From: Pelagibacteraceae bacterium AG-422-B15
GTDB lineage: Bacteria; Pseudomonadota; Alphaproteobacteria; Pelagibacterales; AG-422-B15
Assembly (NCBI GenBank): GCA_003213715.1
Contig: QCMN01000006.1
Span: forward strand, 1-57,427
DNA length: 57,427 nt
Direction: 5' to 3'
A program made the translations under genes and the position numbers. The notes under the pieces were generated by a model that saw only the letters and a list, made by a program, of their open reading frames with translations, was not told the origin of the DNA and made no database searches. Shown here one piece after another: positions 38,227 through 46,346 of the stretch (position 1 is its first letter; each line of letters opens with the position of its first letter).

Positions 38227-39369
38227 TTAAGGATTAATTCTATTCAAATAATTTAATCTACCTACGATCTCATCCCTATCAATATAATATCCTTGGAGGT
38301 GTCTATTACCTGAATTGGCATCGTATTCTTTTCTGCCATGCAAGACTCTTCTGTTATTAAAGCTAAAAATATCTCCAGCTTCTAATCTGAAATTGATTTC
38401 AAACATAGGGTCATGTAGCAATGAAAGAAGTTTACGATATGCTTCATAGAAGCTATCCATAACTTCAGGACTGCAATCCATTATTCCCATATAAGCAACG
38501 CTGAACCGTATATCATTAAAATCATTGTTGTGATCTAGAGTAAATATGGGTTTATGCATTACTCTAATTGTGTTTGCGGTGTAATCTCTATTTACAAATT
38601 TTACAGGTGTACCAAGAAGAATCTTGAAATATTCAGTAAAATTTTCTTTCATATAGCTTGCAACTTTAAATCCATCTAACGCAACTGATTCACCACCGGT
38701 TGCATCGTTTATTAAACAATGAAGGAACTGGTAGCCAGGAGCAATTTCATAATATGGTAAGTCGATGTGATTTCTTAGAGCTGCAGCTGTATATGCTGAA
38801 TTATTTGGATTAGGAATGTCGATTACTTCAAATGGTGTTTTAAAAAAAGTTTCTCTATGATGACTTATATTAGATAGAACATCAAAACCTGACTCTTTTT
38901 CAGTGGGTGCATTTTTTACAATTGAAATGCCCTTATAGTGAAGTTGTTCTAACCATTTTTTTATTCCTTCATCTCCACTAATAATTTCTTGATAATCTAT
39001 TTGAATATCTTCAAAATTTGATTGCATACTATTATCCCACAAAAAATAAGGTGAACTATATTTTTTCTTACTTTTCATCGTGTAACAGTTATGTCGAAGC
39101 CATTCGACGTCATAGTGACTTATATGGCTTCCTTCACTCCACTCAATCTCCAACTGCCCTTTATCATTTATTGTAAACGCTTTTGGGTGAATATTTTCTG
39201 AAACATTTAGCAAGTTAAAGGTTCTCTCCCTTGCAGTAGGGTGAACTTCTGAAGGACAATTATCCCTTAACCATAAAAAATTAAATTTACTCTGCTCACC
39301 ATCACTCCAATCAATTAGAATCGATTTACCATTCTTTTTTAATGATGATATTGATGGATTCTCATTCAT
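38227..39369 (-). CDS. TauD-family 2-oxoglutarate/Fe(II) dioxygenase, probable gamma-butyrobetaine hydroxylase
   Basis: 380 residues. An N-terminal DUF971/GBBH-like domain (SFNFLWLRDNCPSEVHPTARERTF in related order near residue 30) precedes the catalytic double-stranded beta helix, with iron ligands His201 and Asp203 (RNHIDLPYY) and His344 (VLHGRKEY) and the 2OG arginine near 356 (NRHLQGYYID). It would hydroxylate gamma-butyrobetaine to L-carnitine. The usual zinc cluster of this N-terminal domain (C-x-C-x-x-C) is reduced to one cysteine, Cys38. It lies three bases after the carnitine dehydrogenase gene, which uses its expected product, and this context supports the assignment. Confidence 0.8.
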   Translation of the reverse strand: MNENPSISSLKKNGKSILIDWSDGEQSKFNFLWLRDNCPSEVHPTARERTFNLLNVSENIHPKAFTINDKGQLEIEWSEGSHISHYDVEWLRHNCYTMKSKKKYSSPYFLWDNSMQSNFEDIQIDYQEIISGDEGIKKWLEQLHYKGISIVKNAPTEKESGFDVLSNISHHRETFFKTPFEVIDIPNPNNSAYTAAALRNHIDLPYYEIAPGYQFLHCLINDATGGESVALDGFKVASYMKENFTEYFKILLGTPVKFVNRDYTANTIRVMHKPIFTLDHNNDFNDIRFSVAYMGIMDCSPEVMDSFYEAYRKLLSLLHDPMFEINFRLEAGDIFSFNNRRVLHGRKEYDANSGNRHLQGYYIDRDEIVGRLNYLNRINP

Positions 39370-39372
39370 ATC

Positions 39373-40347
39373 TTATTTAAATGTATTATATTTTCTGTCC
39401 CAATTCGGAAACTTACCTTTTTGATTCTTATTTAAAGTTTTCATAATTTCAATCAAAAACAAATCTCTTTGTTTTTCTAGTTCTTTAATATTGAATTTTC
39501 CTGCTTGTTTTTTTGTTCCTGAAACCATTGCTTTTTTAAGTTTGTTGGTTAATTCAGGCGCTTTCAATTTTGTCCAAGGGAGTTTCAGTGCAGGACCAAA
39601 TTGTTCCAGCATGTGTTTCATGCCAGTTTCTCCGCCAGCTAAATGGAACGTTAGACAAACCCCCATAAAAGCCCATCTCAATCCAGGACCATAAACAATT
39701 GCATCATCAACTTCATCCGTTGATGCTACCCCGTCATTTATAATATGCAAGGCTTCACGCCATAACGCTTCTTGTAGTCTGTCTGAAATATATCCTTCTA
39801 TTTCTTTTTGAACAATAAGTGGTCGCATTCCAATATGTTCATATAATTTTTTTAATTTCTTAACGCTTGTATGACTAGTTTTCTTGCCAGCTACAATTTC
39901 TACCAACGGTAATAAGTATACAGGATTGAATGGATGTCCTATTAAAACTCTCTCAGGAAACTTACAAACCGATTGAATTTTCGATGGCAATAAGCCTGAC
40001 GAACTAGATGCGATTATAACTCTCTTATCAACTAAATTATCAATTTGTTTGAGTATATTTTTTTTAATCTTTTCGTTTTCTGGTGCATTTTCTTGAACAA
40101 AAGTTGTATCCTTCAATGCACTGGGTAATTTTGAATAGACCTTAAGATTTCTTAATGAGGCATTTCTATTCAAACCAATTTTCTTTAAGCTTTTAAAAGC
40201 AGTTCGAACATTTATTTTTAGCTGCTCACGTGAAACACTATTTGGGTCATATGCTTTTACAGTATAACCTTTAGCTAGAAATCTTGCAGCCCAGCCTGCG
40301 CCAATTACTCCAGTACCTACAATAGTGATGACTTTATTTTGTTTCAA
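39373..40347 (-). CDS. L-carnitine 3-dehydrogenase-like protein (3-hydroxyacyl-CoA dehydrogenase family)
   Basis: 324 residues. A Rossmann motif ([20 protein letters not shown]) opens the protein; the catalytic region [12 protein letters not shown] and [20 protein letters not shown] near residue 135 follow the HAD/carnitine-dehydrogenase pattern, and a helical C-terminal domain carries the [18 protein letters not shown] block. It would oxidise L-carnitine to 3-dehydrocarnitine with NAD+. It overlaps the DUF849 gene upstream by four bases and precedes the BBOX gene, so hydroxylation, oxidation and cleavage are encoded together. It lacks the fused thioesterase domain that some carnitine dehydrogenases carry. 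Confidence 0.85.
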   Translation of the reverse strand: MKQNKVITIVGTGVIGAGWAARFLAKGYTVKAYDPNSVSREQLKINVRTAFKSLKKIGLNRNASLRNLKVYSKLPSALKDTTFVQENAPENEKIKKNILKQIDNLVDKRVIIASSSSGLLPSKIQSVCKFPERVLIGHPFNPVYLLPLVEIVAGKKTSHTSVKKLKKLYEHIGMRPLIVQKEIEGYISDRLQEALWREALHIINDGVASTDEVDDAIVYGPGLRWAFMGVCLTFHLAGGETGMKHMLEQFGPALKLPWTKLKAPELTNKLKKAMVSGTKKQAGKFNIKELEKQRDLFLIEIMKTLNKNQKGKFPNWDRKYNTFK

Positions 40348-41228
40348 ACTTTAAGCCCAAGTTTTTTTCTGGCTTCATCTGGCCCCATCACATTAGCACC
40401 AAGATTATTAATTATTGTCGTCGCTTTTTCAACAAGTTGACCGTTTGAGGCGTATACACCTTTTTCAAGATATAAGTTGTCTTCAAGACCAACTCTAACA
40501 TTGCCGCCCAAGAGAACCGCTTGAGCAACCATCGGCATTTGATGAACCCCAATTCCAAAAGCTGCCCAGTTACTACCCGATGGTAGCATGTCTACCATAT
40601 TTTTCATTGAACCGGTATTAGCTGGTGCCCCATAGGGAATGCCAAGACAAATTTGAAATAGAGGAGGGCTGTCAAGCAATCCCTCATCGTACATTTGATT
40701 TGCAAACCACATATGCCCTGTATCAAAAACTTCTAATTCAGGTTTTACGCCTAATTCTTGTATTCTTTTTGCACCAATTCTTAATTGTTCAGGTGTACTA
40801 ACATAAATCATGTTGCCATCACCAAAATTAAGAGTTCCACAATCAAGGGAACATATATCTGGTAATATTTCTTCAACGTGACTTAGTCTTTCAATTGCAT
40901 TAACAAAATCAGTATTAGGTCCAAACTTTAACAGATCATCCTCAGGTCCAATTTCTATATCACCACCCATACCACTGGTAAGATTTATTATGACATTTGT
41001 GCCGCTATCTTTTATGCGGCTCACAACCTCTTTATAAAGCTCATCGTCTCTTGATCCCTTTCCTGTATTTAAATCTCTGACATGGATATGCGCTATTGCA
41101 GCTCCAGCTGACGCTGCTTCAATTGCTGCATTAGCAATTTGCTCTGGCGTCACCGGTATGTTTGGATGTTTGTTGACTGTATCTCCTGATCCAGTAACAG
41201 CACATGAAATAATGACGTCTCTGTTCAT
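40344..41228 (-). CDS. DUF849/BKACE beta-keto acid cleavage enzyme, probable dehydrocarnitine cleavage
   Basis: 294 residues of the beta-keto acid cleavage enzyme family. [20 protein letters not shown], then [46 protein letters not shown], and the C-terminal [17 protein letters not shown] are family hallmarks, and the zinc-binding HIHVRD is present. With acetyl-CoA such enzymes cleave 3-dehydrocarnitine to acetoacetate and betainyl-CoA. It heads the operon BKACE-carnitine dehydrogenase-BBOX-dddP. The dedicated thioesterase that releases glycine betaine (cdhB in Pseudomonas) is not found nearby. Confidence 0.85.
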   Translation of the reverse strand: MNRDVIISCAVTGSGDTVNKHPNIPVTPEQIANAAIEAASAGAAIAHIHVRDLNTGKGSRDDELYKEVVSRIKDSGTNVIINLTSGMGGDIEIGPEDDLLKFGPNTDFVNAIERLSHVEEILPDICSLDCGTLNFGDGNMIYVSTPEQLRIGAKRIQELGVKPELEVFDTGHMWFANQMYDEGLLDSPPLFQICLGIPYGAPANTGSMKNMVDMLPSGSNWAAFGIGVHQMPMVAQAVLLGGNVRVGLEDNLYLEKGVYASNGQLVEKATTIINNLGANVMGPDEARKKLGLKV

Positions 41229-41267
41229 ATTTCCTTTACTAGTGAAAAAAAATTAATTTACAATTAC

Positions 41268-41281
41268 CATACTATAGTATG
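41268..41281. promoter_or_regulatory. 14-bp perfect palindrome between divergent carnitine and ALDH operons
   Basis: CATACTATAGTATG reads identically on both strands and is flanked by TTAC and TAAT, which extend the symmetry with one extra base. It lies in the 68-bp gap between the divergent BKACE start (41228) and ALDH start (41297), so both operons could be controlled by one dimeric regulator bound here. The element also contains -10-like TATAGT sequence. No regulator gene is present in the island. Confidence 0.45.
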
Positions 41282-41296
41282 TAATCATCATCTGAA

Positions 41297-42721
41297 ATGC
41301 AAAATCTACAAAAATTTTATATTGATGGTCAATGGGTAGCGCCACAATCTAGTAAAAAAATGCCTGTAGTAAATCCAGCCACAGAGGAAGTTATCGGTGA
41401 AGTCATATTAGGTAATGAAGAAGATGTAAATATCGCAGTAAAAGCCGCTAAAAATGCATTTATGAGTTTTTCAAAAACTTCTAAAGAAGAGAGAATGAAT
41501 ATTTTGAAAAATATAAGAAAAATTTCAGAAGAAAGATTTGATGACTTAGCTGATGCTATGACAATGGAGATGGGTGCACCAAGAAAAATGTCACGTGAAG
41601 CCCAAGCTGATGCAGCTATAGGTCATTTGGATGGTTTTATTAGTGCATTAGAAAAACATGAAGAAAAAATTGAGTTATCCAATACAGATATTTTATTAAA
41701 AGAACCAATTGGAGTATGTGGTCTAATCACTCCATGGAATTGGCCAATAAACCAAATCACATTAAAAGTTTTGCCAGTCATTGCAACCGGCTGTACTTGT
41801 ATTTTAAAACCATCAGAACATACGCCATTATCAGCAATGGTTTATGCCGAAATACTTGATAAAGCTGGTGTCCCTTCAGGCGTGTTCAATTTAGTTCATG
41901 GTGATGGCGAGGGTGTGGGCATAGCCATGTCAAGACATCCAGATATTGAGATGATGTCGTTTACCGGTTCTAAAAGAGGTGGAAAGTCGGTTACAATAGA
42001 GTCTGCTGAAACTGTCAAAAAAGTTACACTTGAGCTTGGAGGCAAGTCACCAAATTTAGTTTTTGCAGATTGTGATCTTGAGGAAAAAGTAACCGCATCT
42101 GTAAATGAATGTATGTTTAACACCGGACAATCATGTGACGCTCCTACCAGATTACTGGTTGAAAAAAAATGCTACGATGAAGTCGTTTCAATTGCAAAAA
42201 AGGCGGCTGAAGAAATAAAAGTTGGAGACCCACAAGAGGATGGAGATCATCTAGGACCTTTATTTGATAAAATCCAATTTGATAGAGTTCAAAACATGAT
42301 TCAGGTAGGAATAGATGAAGGTGCCGAGCTGCTTGTTGGTGGACTGGGTAAACCTGAGGGGTTAGAAAAAGGTTGGTTTACTAAACCAACTATATTCATA
42401 AATGTTAATAACAGCATGCGAGTAGCTCAAGAAGAGATTTTTGGCCCCGTACTTGTAATAATTCCATTTGAAGATGAAAAAGAAGCTATTGAAATAGCTA
42501 ATGACACACCTTACGGACTTGCCGCATATTTACAAACAGGCGACACCGAAAGGGCAGAAAGAGTTTCAAGACAACTTAGAGCTGGCGGTGTACATGTAAA
42601 CGGAGGCGGTTATAACTACGGCTCTCCTTTTGGCGGTTATAAAGAGTCTGGAAATGGCCGCGAAGGCGGTGATATGGGGCTTGAAGATTATCTTGAAACA
42701 AAAGCATTACATATTGCTTAA
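41297..42721 (+). CDS. NAD(P)-dependent aldehyde dehydrogenase, possibly for a trimethylammonio-aldehyde
   Basis: 474 residues of the ALDH superfamily. The catalytic Cys280 lies in MFNTGQSCDAPTRL and the general base Glu246 in VTLELGGKSPNL; PWNWPINQITLK near residue 146 and the cofactor loop FTGSKRGGK near residue 222 are normal. Given its neighbours it may oxidise 4-trimethylaminobutyraldehyde to gamma-butyrobetaine or betaine aldehyde to glycine betaine (complementing betA). Sequence alone does not identify the substrate. It is first in a plus-strand operon with acetoacetyl-CoA synthetase and the oxygenase pair, divergent from the carnitine operon. Confidence 0.85.
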   Translation: MQNLQKFYIDGQWVAPQSSKKMPVVNPATEEVIGEVILGNEEDVNIAVKAAKNAFMSFSKTSKEERMNILKNIRKISEERFDDLADAMTMEMGAPRKMSREAQADAAIGHLDGFISALEKHEEKIELSNTDILLKEPIGVCGLITPWNWPINQITLKVLPVIATGCTCILKPSEHTPLSAMVYAEILDKAGVPSGVFNLVHGDGEGVGIAMSRHPDIEMMSFTGSKRGGKSVTIESAETVKKVTLELGGKSPNLVFADCDLEEKVTASVNECMFNTGQSCDAPTRLLVEKKCYDEVVSIAKKAAEEIKVGDPQEDGDHLGPLFDKIQFDRVQNMIQVGIDEGAELLVGGLGKPEGLEKGWFTKPTIFINVNNSMRVAQEEIFGPVLVIIPFEDEKEAIEIANDTPYGLAAYLQTGDTERAERVSRQLRAGGVHVNGGGYNYGSPFGGYKESGNGREGGDMGLEDYLETKALHIA

Positions 42722-42746
42722 AATTTAATTCAAAGCAGTAAAATTT

Positions 42747-44687
42747 ATGGAAAAATTACTGTGGCAAGCCTCCGAAAAAAGACGAAAACAATCGAACTTA
42801 GTCAAATACCATTCTTATCTCAAAAAAAGTTACTCAATAAATTTTGATTATGAATATGACTCCTTATTCAACTGGAGTATAGCAAAGCCTAATTTATTCT
42901 GGACGAGTCTTTTGAGTTATTTAGATATAAGCTATAGCGGCAATGAAAACCCTGCTATTAGTGAAAGTGAAAATATTTATGACAAGAAATTTTTTCCAAA
43001 CTTAAAGCTTAGCTATAGTGAAAATATCATTAATAATTTAAATTCTATTCCTATACTCTATGTAAATGAAATTGGATTTAAAAAATATTACAGCAAAGAA
43101 GAAGTTATTCATAAAGTAAATTTAGTCGCAAAATATTTGAGATCTATCGGTGTTAAAAAAGGTGATAGAGTTGTAGGCATTGTAACTAATAATGCGGAAA
43201 CATTGATTTCATTTCTTGCAGTAAATTCAATTGGTGCGGTATGGTCTTCTTGTTCACCAGATTTTGGTGAACAGGCTATATTAGATAGGTTTAGTCAAAT
43301 AGAGCCCAAAATTTTATTTTATTCCAGCAGCTATATGTATGGAGGAAAGAAATTTAAAATTTTAGAAAAAATAAAAAATGTTGAGAGTAAGCTTAATACA
43401 TTGGAAGTATCCATATGCATTGATTATTCTCAAAAAGACAAAAGTTTCATCGATGAAAAATTAAATTTTTTTGAAGAAAACAATAGAGAATTGAGTGAGC
43501 TCTCTTTTGAAAGATGTCAGTTTAATGACCCAATGTATATATTGTATTCCAGCGGTACAACTGGAAAACCAAAATGTATTGTACATAATACTGGAGGTCC
43601 ATTAATCCAACATTTGAAAGAACAGCAACTTCACTGTGAAATTTGTGAAAACGATAAGCTTTTCTATTTTACTACTTGTGGATGGATGATGTGGAATTGG
43701 CTTATTTCTGGTCTTGCTTCTAAGGCAACAGTTGTTCTTTATGAGGGGTCTCCTTTTTTTCCACATCAGGACTCACTTTTTAAAGTGGCGGAAGAAGAGG
43801 AAATTACTTGCTTTGGCACAAGTGCAAAGTTTATTGATGCGCTAAGAAATAGCCAAATTCAAATTTCAAATAAATATAAACTATCAAAATTAAAAACAAT
43901 TTTAAGCACTGGATCACCACTAGTTAGTGAGAGTTTTAATTATGTTTATAGCAATATTAAGCAAGACGTACATTTAGCCTCTATTAGTGGTGGTACTGAC
44001 ATTGTTTCATGTTTTGTTGGAGGAGATCCAACTGGCGCAGTATTTTCAGGAGAAATTCAATGTGAATGTTTAGGAGTTGATGTAGATATATTTAATGAAG
44101 ATGGGGTTAGTACTCAGCAAAAAGGAGAACTAGTCTGCAAATCAGCAAGTCCTTCAATGCCAATTGGGTTCTGGGATGATGTTAATAAAGAAAAATATAT
44201 AAAATCATATTTTTCAAAATTTCCCAATATTTGGACACAAGGTGACTATGCAATCAAAACAGCAAATAAGGGTTTCATAATCTTTGGGCGCTCCGACTCA
44301 ACTCTCAATCCTGGAGGTATTAGAATTGGTACTGCAGAAATATATAGGTCTGTTGAAAAACTAAAAGATATCAATGAATCGATTGTGGTTGGGCAAGAAT
44401 GGAATGATGATGTCAGAATTATTTTATTTATAACCCTTAAAGCCAAAAGTCATCTAAATGATAAATTAGTTGCCAATATCAAGGAAAATATTAAAAACTC
44501 AACCTCCATCAGACATGTGCCCGCAAAGATTATTCAAGTTACTGATATTCCAAGAACTCGAAGCGGTAAGATAGCTGAATTGACTGTAAGAGATATTATA
44601 AACGGTAAAAAAGTTAAAAATATGGAGGCTCTTGCAAATCCAGAATGTCTTGCAGAATATGAAAATATTGAAGAATTAGACTATTAA
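42747..44687 (+). CDS. Acetoacetyl-CoA synthetase
   Basis: 646 residues, the full length of the AACS branch of the AMP-forming acyl-CoA synthetases. An N-terminal ACAS-type domain precedes VWSSCSPDFGEQAILDRFSQ, the P-loop-like YSSGTTGKPKCIVHNTGG near residue 269, TTCGWMMWNWLISGL and the C-terminal GRSDSTLNPGGIRIGTAEIY and PRTRSGKIAEL. It activates acetoacetate with ATP and CoA. The DUF849 enzyme in the divergent operon releases acetoacetate, so this gene would recover that carbon as acetoacetyl-CoA. It lies 25 bp after the ALDH gene. Confidence 0.92.
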   Translation: MEKLLWQASEKRRKQSNLVKYHSYLKKSYSINFDYEYDSLFNWSIAKPNLFWTSLLSYLDISYSGNENPAISESENIYDKKFFPNLKLSYSENIINNLNSIPILYVNEIGFKKYYSKEEVIHKVNLVAKYLRSIGVKKGDRVVGIVTNNAETLISFLAVNSIGAVWSSCSPDFGEQAILDRFSQIEPKILFYSSSYMYGGKKFKILEKIKNVESKLNTLEVSICIDYSQKDKSFIDEKLNFFEENNRELSELSFERCQFNDPMYILYSSGTTGKPKCIVHNTGGPLIQHLKEQQLHCEICENDKLFYFTTCGWMMWNWLISGLASKATVVLYEGSPFFPHQDSLFKVAEEEEITCFGTSAKFIDALRNSQIQISNKYKLSKLKTILSTGSPLVSESFNYVYSNIKQDVHLASISGGTDIVSCFVGGDPTGAVFSGEIQCECLGVDVDIFNEDGVSTQQKGELVCKSASPSMPIGFWDDVNKEKYIKSYFSKFPNIWTQGDYAIKTANKGFIIFGRSDSTLNPGGIRIGTAEIYRSVEKLKDINESIVVGQEWNDDVRIILFITLKAKSHLNDKLVANIKENIKNSTSIRHVPAKIIQVTDIPRTRSGKIAELTVRDIINGKKVKNMEALANPECLAEYENIEELDY

Positions 44688-44703
44688 TCATATATTTTTA
44701 AAT

Positions 44704-45798
44704 ATGAAGCTAGATTTTGACTCAAAAGAATTAAGAGTATTTGATAAAGAGGAAATTTTTAAAATACATCCCTTGTGGATACGGGAACGATCAATTGAAA
44801 AAGGGGAAGTTGATCAAAATTCTTTCCAAAGATTATATGATCCTGAAAAGATTAAACCTGATTTGCAAATAAAGAATGCTCAGCTGCTAGCAGATAACAA
44901 AATGCTTGTAGAATTTTCTGATAACCATAGTGCAACTTATTGTTTAGATAAGTTAATAACAGAAATTACAAGATCAAATGTCCTACCGCCAAAGATTTAT
45001 TGGAATAAAAATGATGCTGAGTTAAAAAAATTTAGTTTTGCCTATGGAGCAAACGAAAGTCAGCAATTGTTTGAAATTTTAAAATTTTATCATCAGTATG
45101 GCTACGTTGTAGTCGAAGATTTGCCAGCTAAGGATGGAGAAGTTATAAAATTTGCTGAAAAAATTGGGTTTATTCGAGAAACTAATTTTGGAAAGCTATT
45201 TAATGTGAGGTCACAAAAACAACCTAATGACTTAGCTTATACATCCATTGAATTAGAATCGCATACTGATAATCCGTACAGAAAACCAGTACCATCAATT
45301 CAATTTTTATTTTGTATTGAAAACAGTTGCAAAGGCGGAGATTCCACAGTTGTTGATGGTTTCAAAGTTGCAGAGGATCTAAAAAAAGAAAATCCTCAAG
45401 CTTTTAATATCCTAGTAAATACTCTAATAAATTATAAATTTGAAGATAATGATGCTATTTTAGAAAAAACTGGAAAAATTATAAAATTAAGTGCAAGAGG
45501 AGAACTCAAACAAATAAAATATAGTAATAGATTAGACTTTGTATTTTACGATGAGCCAAAGGTTTTGGAAGAATTTTATGCTGCTAAAAGAGTTATGCAT
45601 CAAATGATCAATTCAGATAAATATATATTACAATTTCATTTAGAGCCTGGTAACTTATTAGTTATGAATAATTACAGAACTTTACATGGAAGAAGAAGCT
45701 ACAATACATCTGAAGGAAGTCGGTGGCTTCAAGGGCTATATATTGACCATGACTCTGCTGAAAGTAAATATAAACTACTCTCTAAGGAAGTAGAATGA
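44704..45798 (+). CDS. TmpA-like 2-oxoglutarate/Fe(II) oxygenase of the TauD family
   Basis: 364 residues. An N-terminal domain (IHPLWIRERSIEKGEVDQNS near residue 21, with the RLYDP element) precedes the catalytic domain, with ligands His187 and Asp189 (LESHTDNPYRK) and His328 (RTLHGRRSYN) and arginine Arg340 (GSRWLQGLYID). This N-terminus differs from the BBOX protein at 38227. Homologues called gamma-butyrobetaine hydroxylase include TmpA, which hydroxylates (2-trimethylammonio)ethylphosphonate. The next gene overlaps by four bases and encodes the HD-domain partner expected for TmpA. Alternatives are a second gamma-butyrobetaine or trimethyllysine hydroxylase. The pairing favours TmpA. Confidence 0.6.
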   Translation: MKLDFDSKELRVFDKEEIFKIHPLWIRERSIEKGEVDQNSFQRLYDPEKIKPDLQIKNAQLLADNKMLVEFSDNHSATYCLDKLITEITRSNVLPPKIYWNKNDAELKKFSFAYGANESQQLFEILKFYHQYGYVVVEDLPAKDGEVIKFAEKIGFIRETNFGKLFNVRSQKQPNDLAYTSIELESHTDNPYRKPVPSIQFLFCIENSCKGGDSTVVDGFKVAEDLKKENPQAFNILVNTLINYKFEDNDAILEKTGKIIKLSARGELKQIKYSNRLDFVFYDEPKVLEEFYAAKRVMHQMINSDKYILQFHLEPGNLLVMNNYRTLHGRRSYNTSEGSRWLQGLYIDHDSAESKYKLLSKEVE

Positions 45799-46346
45799 AG
45801 ACAGTCAAGTTTACCGAAATGAAAAAGGGGTCAAAAGAAGATTATGAACTTTTGGCTGAATATGAAAAAAACTATGTAAATGAACTTCCTGATCGAATTT
45901 TGGAATCATTAAAAAACTTAGATAATTCAGTTGATGGGTACCAAGTATCAAGACTAGAGCATTCTTTGCAATCAGCAACCAGGGCTGAAAAAGATGGGGC
46001 AGATGAAGAAATGATTGTTGCTACATTGTTGCATGATATAGGAGACAGTCTTGCTCCTTACAATCACAGTCAGCTCATAGCCGCTGTTTTAAGGCCGTAT
46101 GTTTCTGAAAAGGTTCATTGGATTATGTTGCATCATGGCCTTTTTCAAGAATATTATTATGCTCATCATTTAGGCAAGGATAGAAATTCACGAGATAAAT
46201 TTAAAGACCACCCATACTATCAAGATGCGATTGATTTTTGTGAAAAGTGGGATCAAAAATCTTTTGATCCTAATTATGAATCCTTCCCGTTAGATCATTT
46301 TGAACCAATGGTGAGAAGGTTATTCTCTAAAGAGCCAAATTTTTAA
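45795..46346 (+). CDS. TmpB/PhnZ-like HD-domain mixed-valent di-iron oxygenase
   Basis: 183 residues. HD-domain metal ligands are inferred at His56 (RLEHSLQSATRAEKDGA), His80-Asp81 (TLLHDIGDSL), His91 (YNHSQL), His113/114 (MLHHGLFQEY) and Asp153 (KWDQKSFDP). This set matches PhnZ and TmpB, which oxidatively cleave 1-hydroxyphosphonates to phosphate and a carboxylic acid; TmpB yields glycine betaine. The Tyr/Glu pair that PhnZ uses near its first histidine is not obvious here (a Tyr lies seven residues before His56), so the substrate remains open. It overlaps tmpA by ATGA and the convergent KAS III gene by four bases. Confidence 0.6.
   Translation: MKTVKFTEMKKGSKEDYELLAEYEKNYVNELPDRILESLKNLDNSVDGYQVSRLEHSLQSATRAEKDGADEEMIVATLLHDIGDSLAPYNHSQLIAAVLRPYVSEKVHWIMLHHGLFQEYYYAHHLGKDRNSRDKFKDHPYYQDAIDFCEKWDQKSFDPNYESFPLDHFEPMVRRLFSKEPNF

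Noticed and set aside
40344-41228. 3-keto-5-aminohexanoate cleavage (lysine fermentation) role for the DUF849 gene
   Set aside because: The family name comes from that enzyme, but the linked carnitine dehydrogenase and BBOX genes and the absence of lysine-fermentation genes favour dehydrocarnitine.
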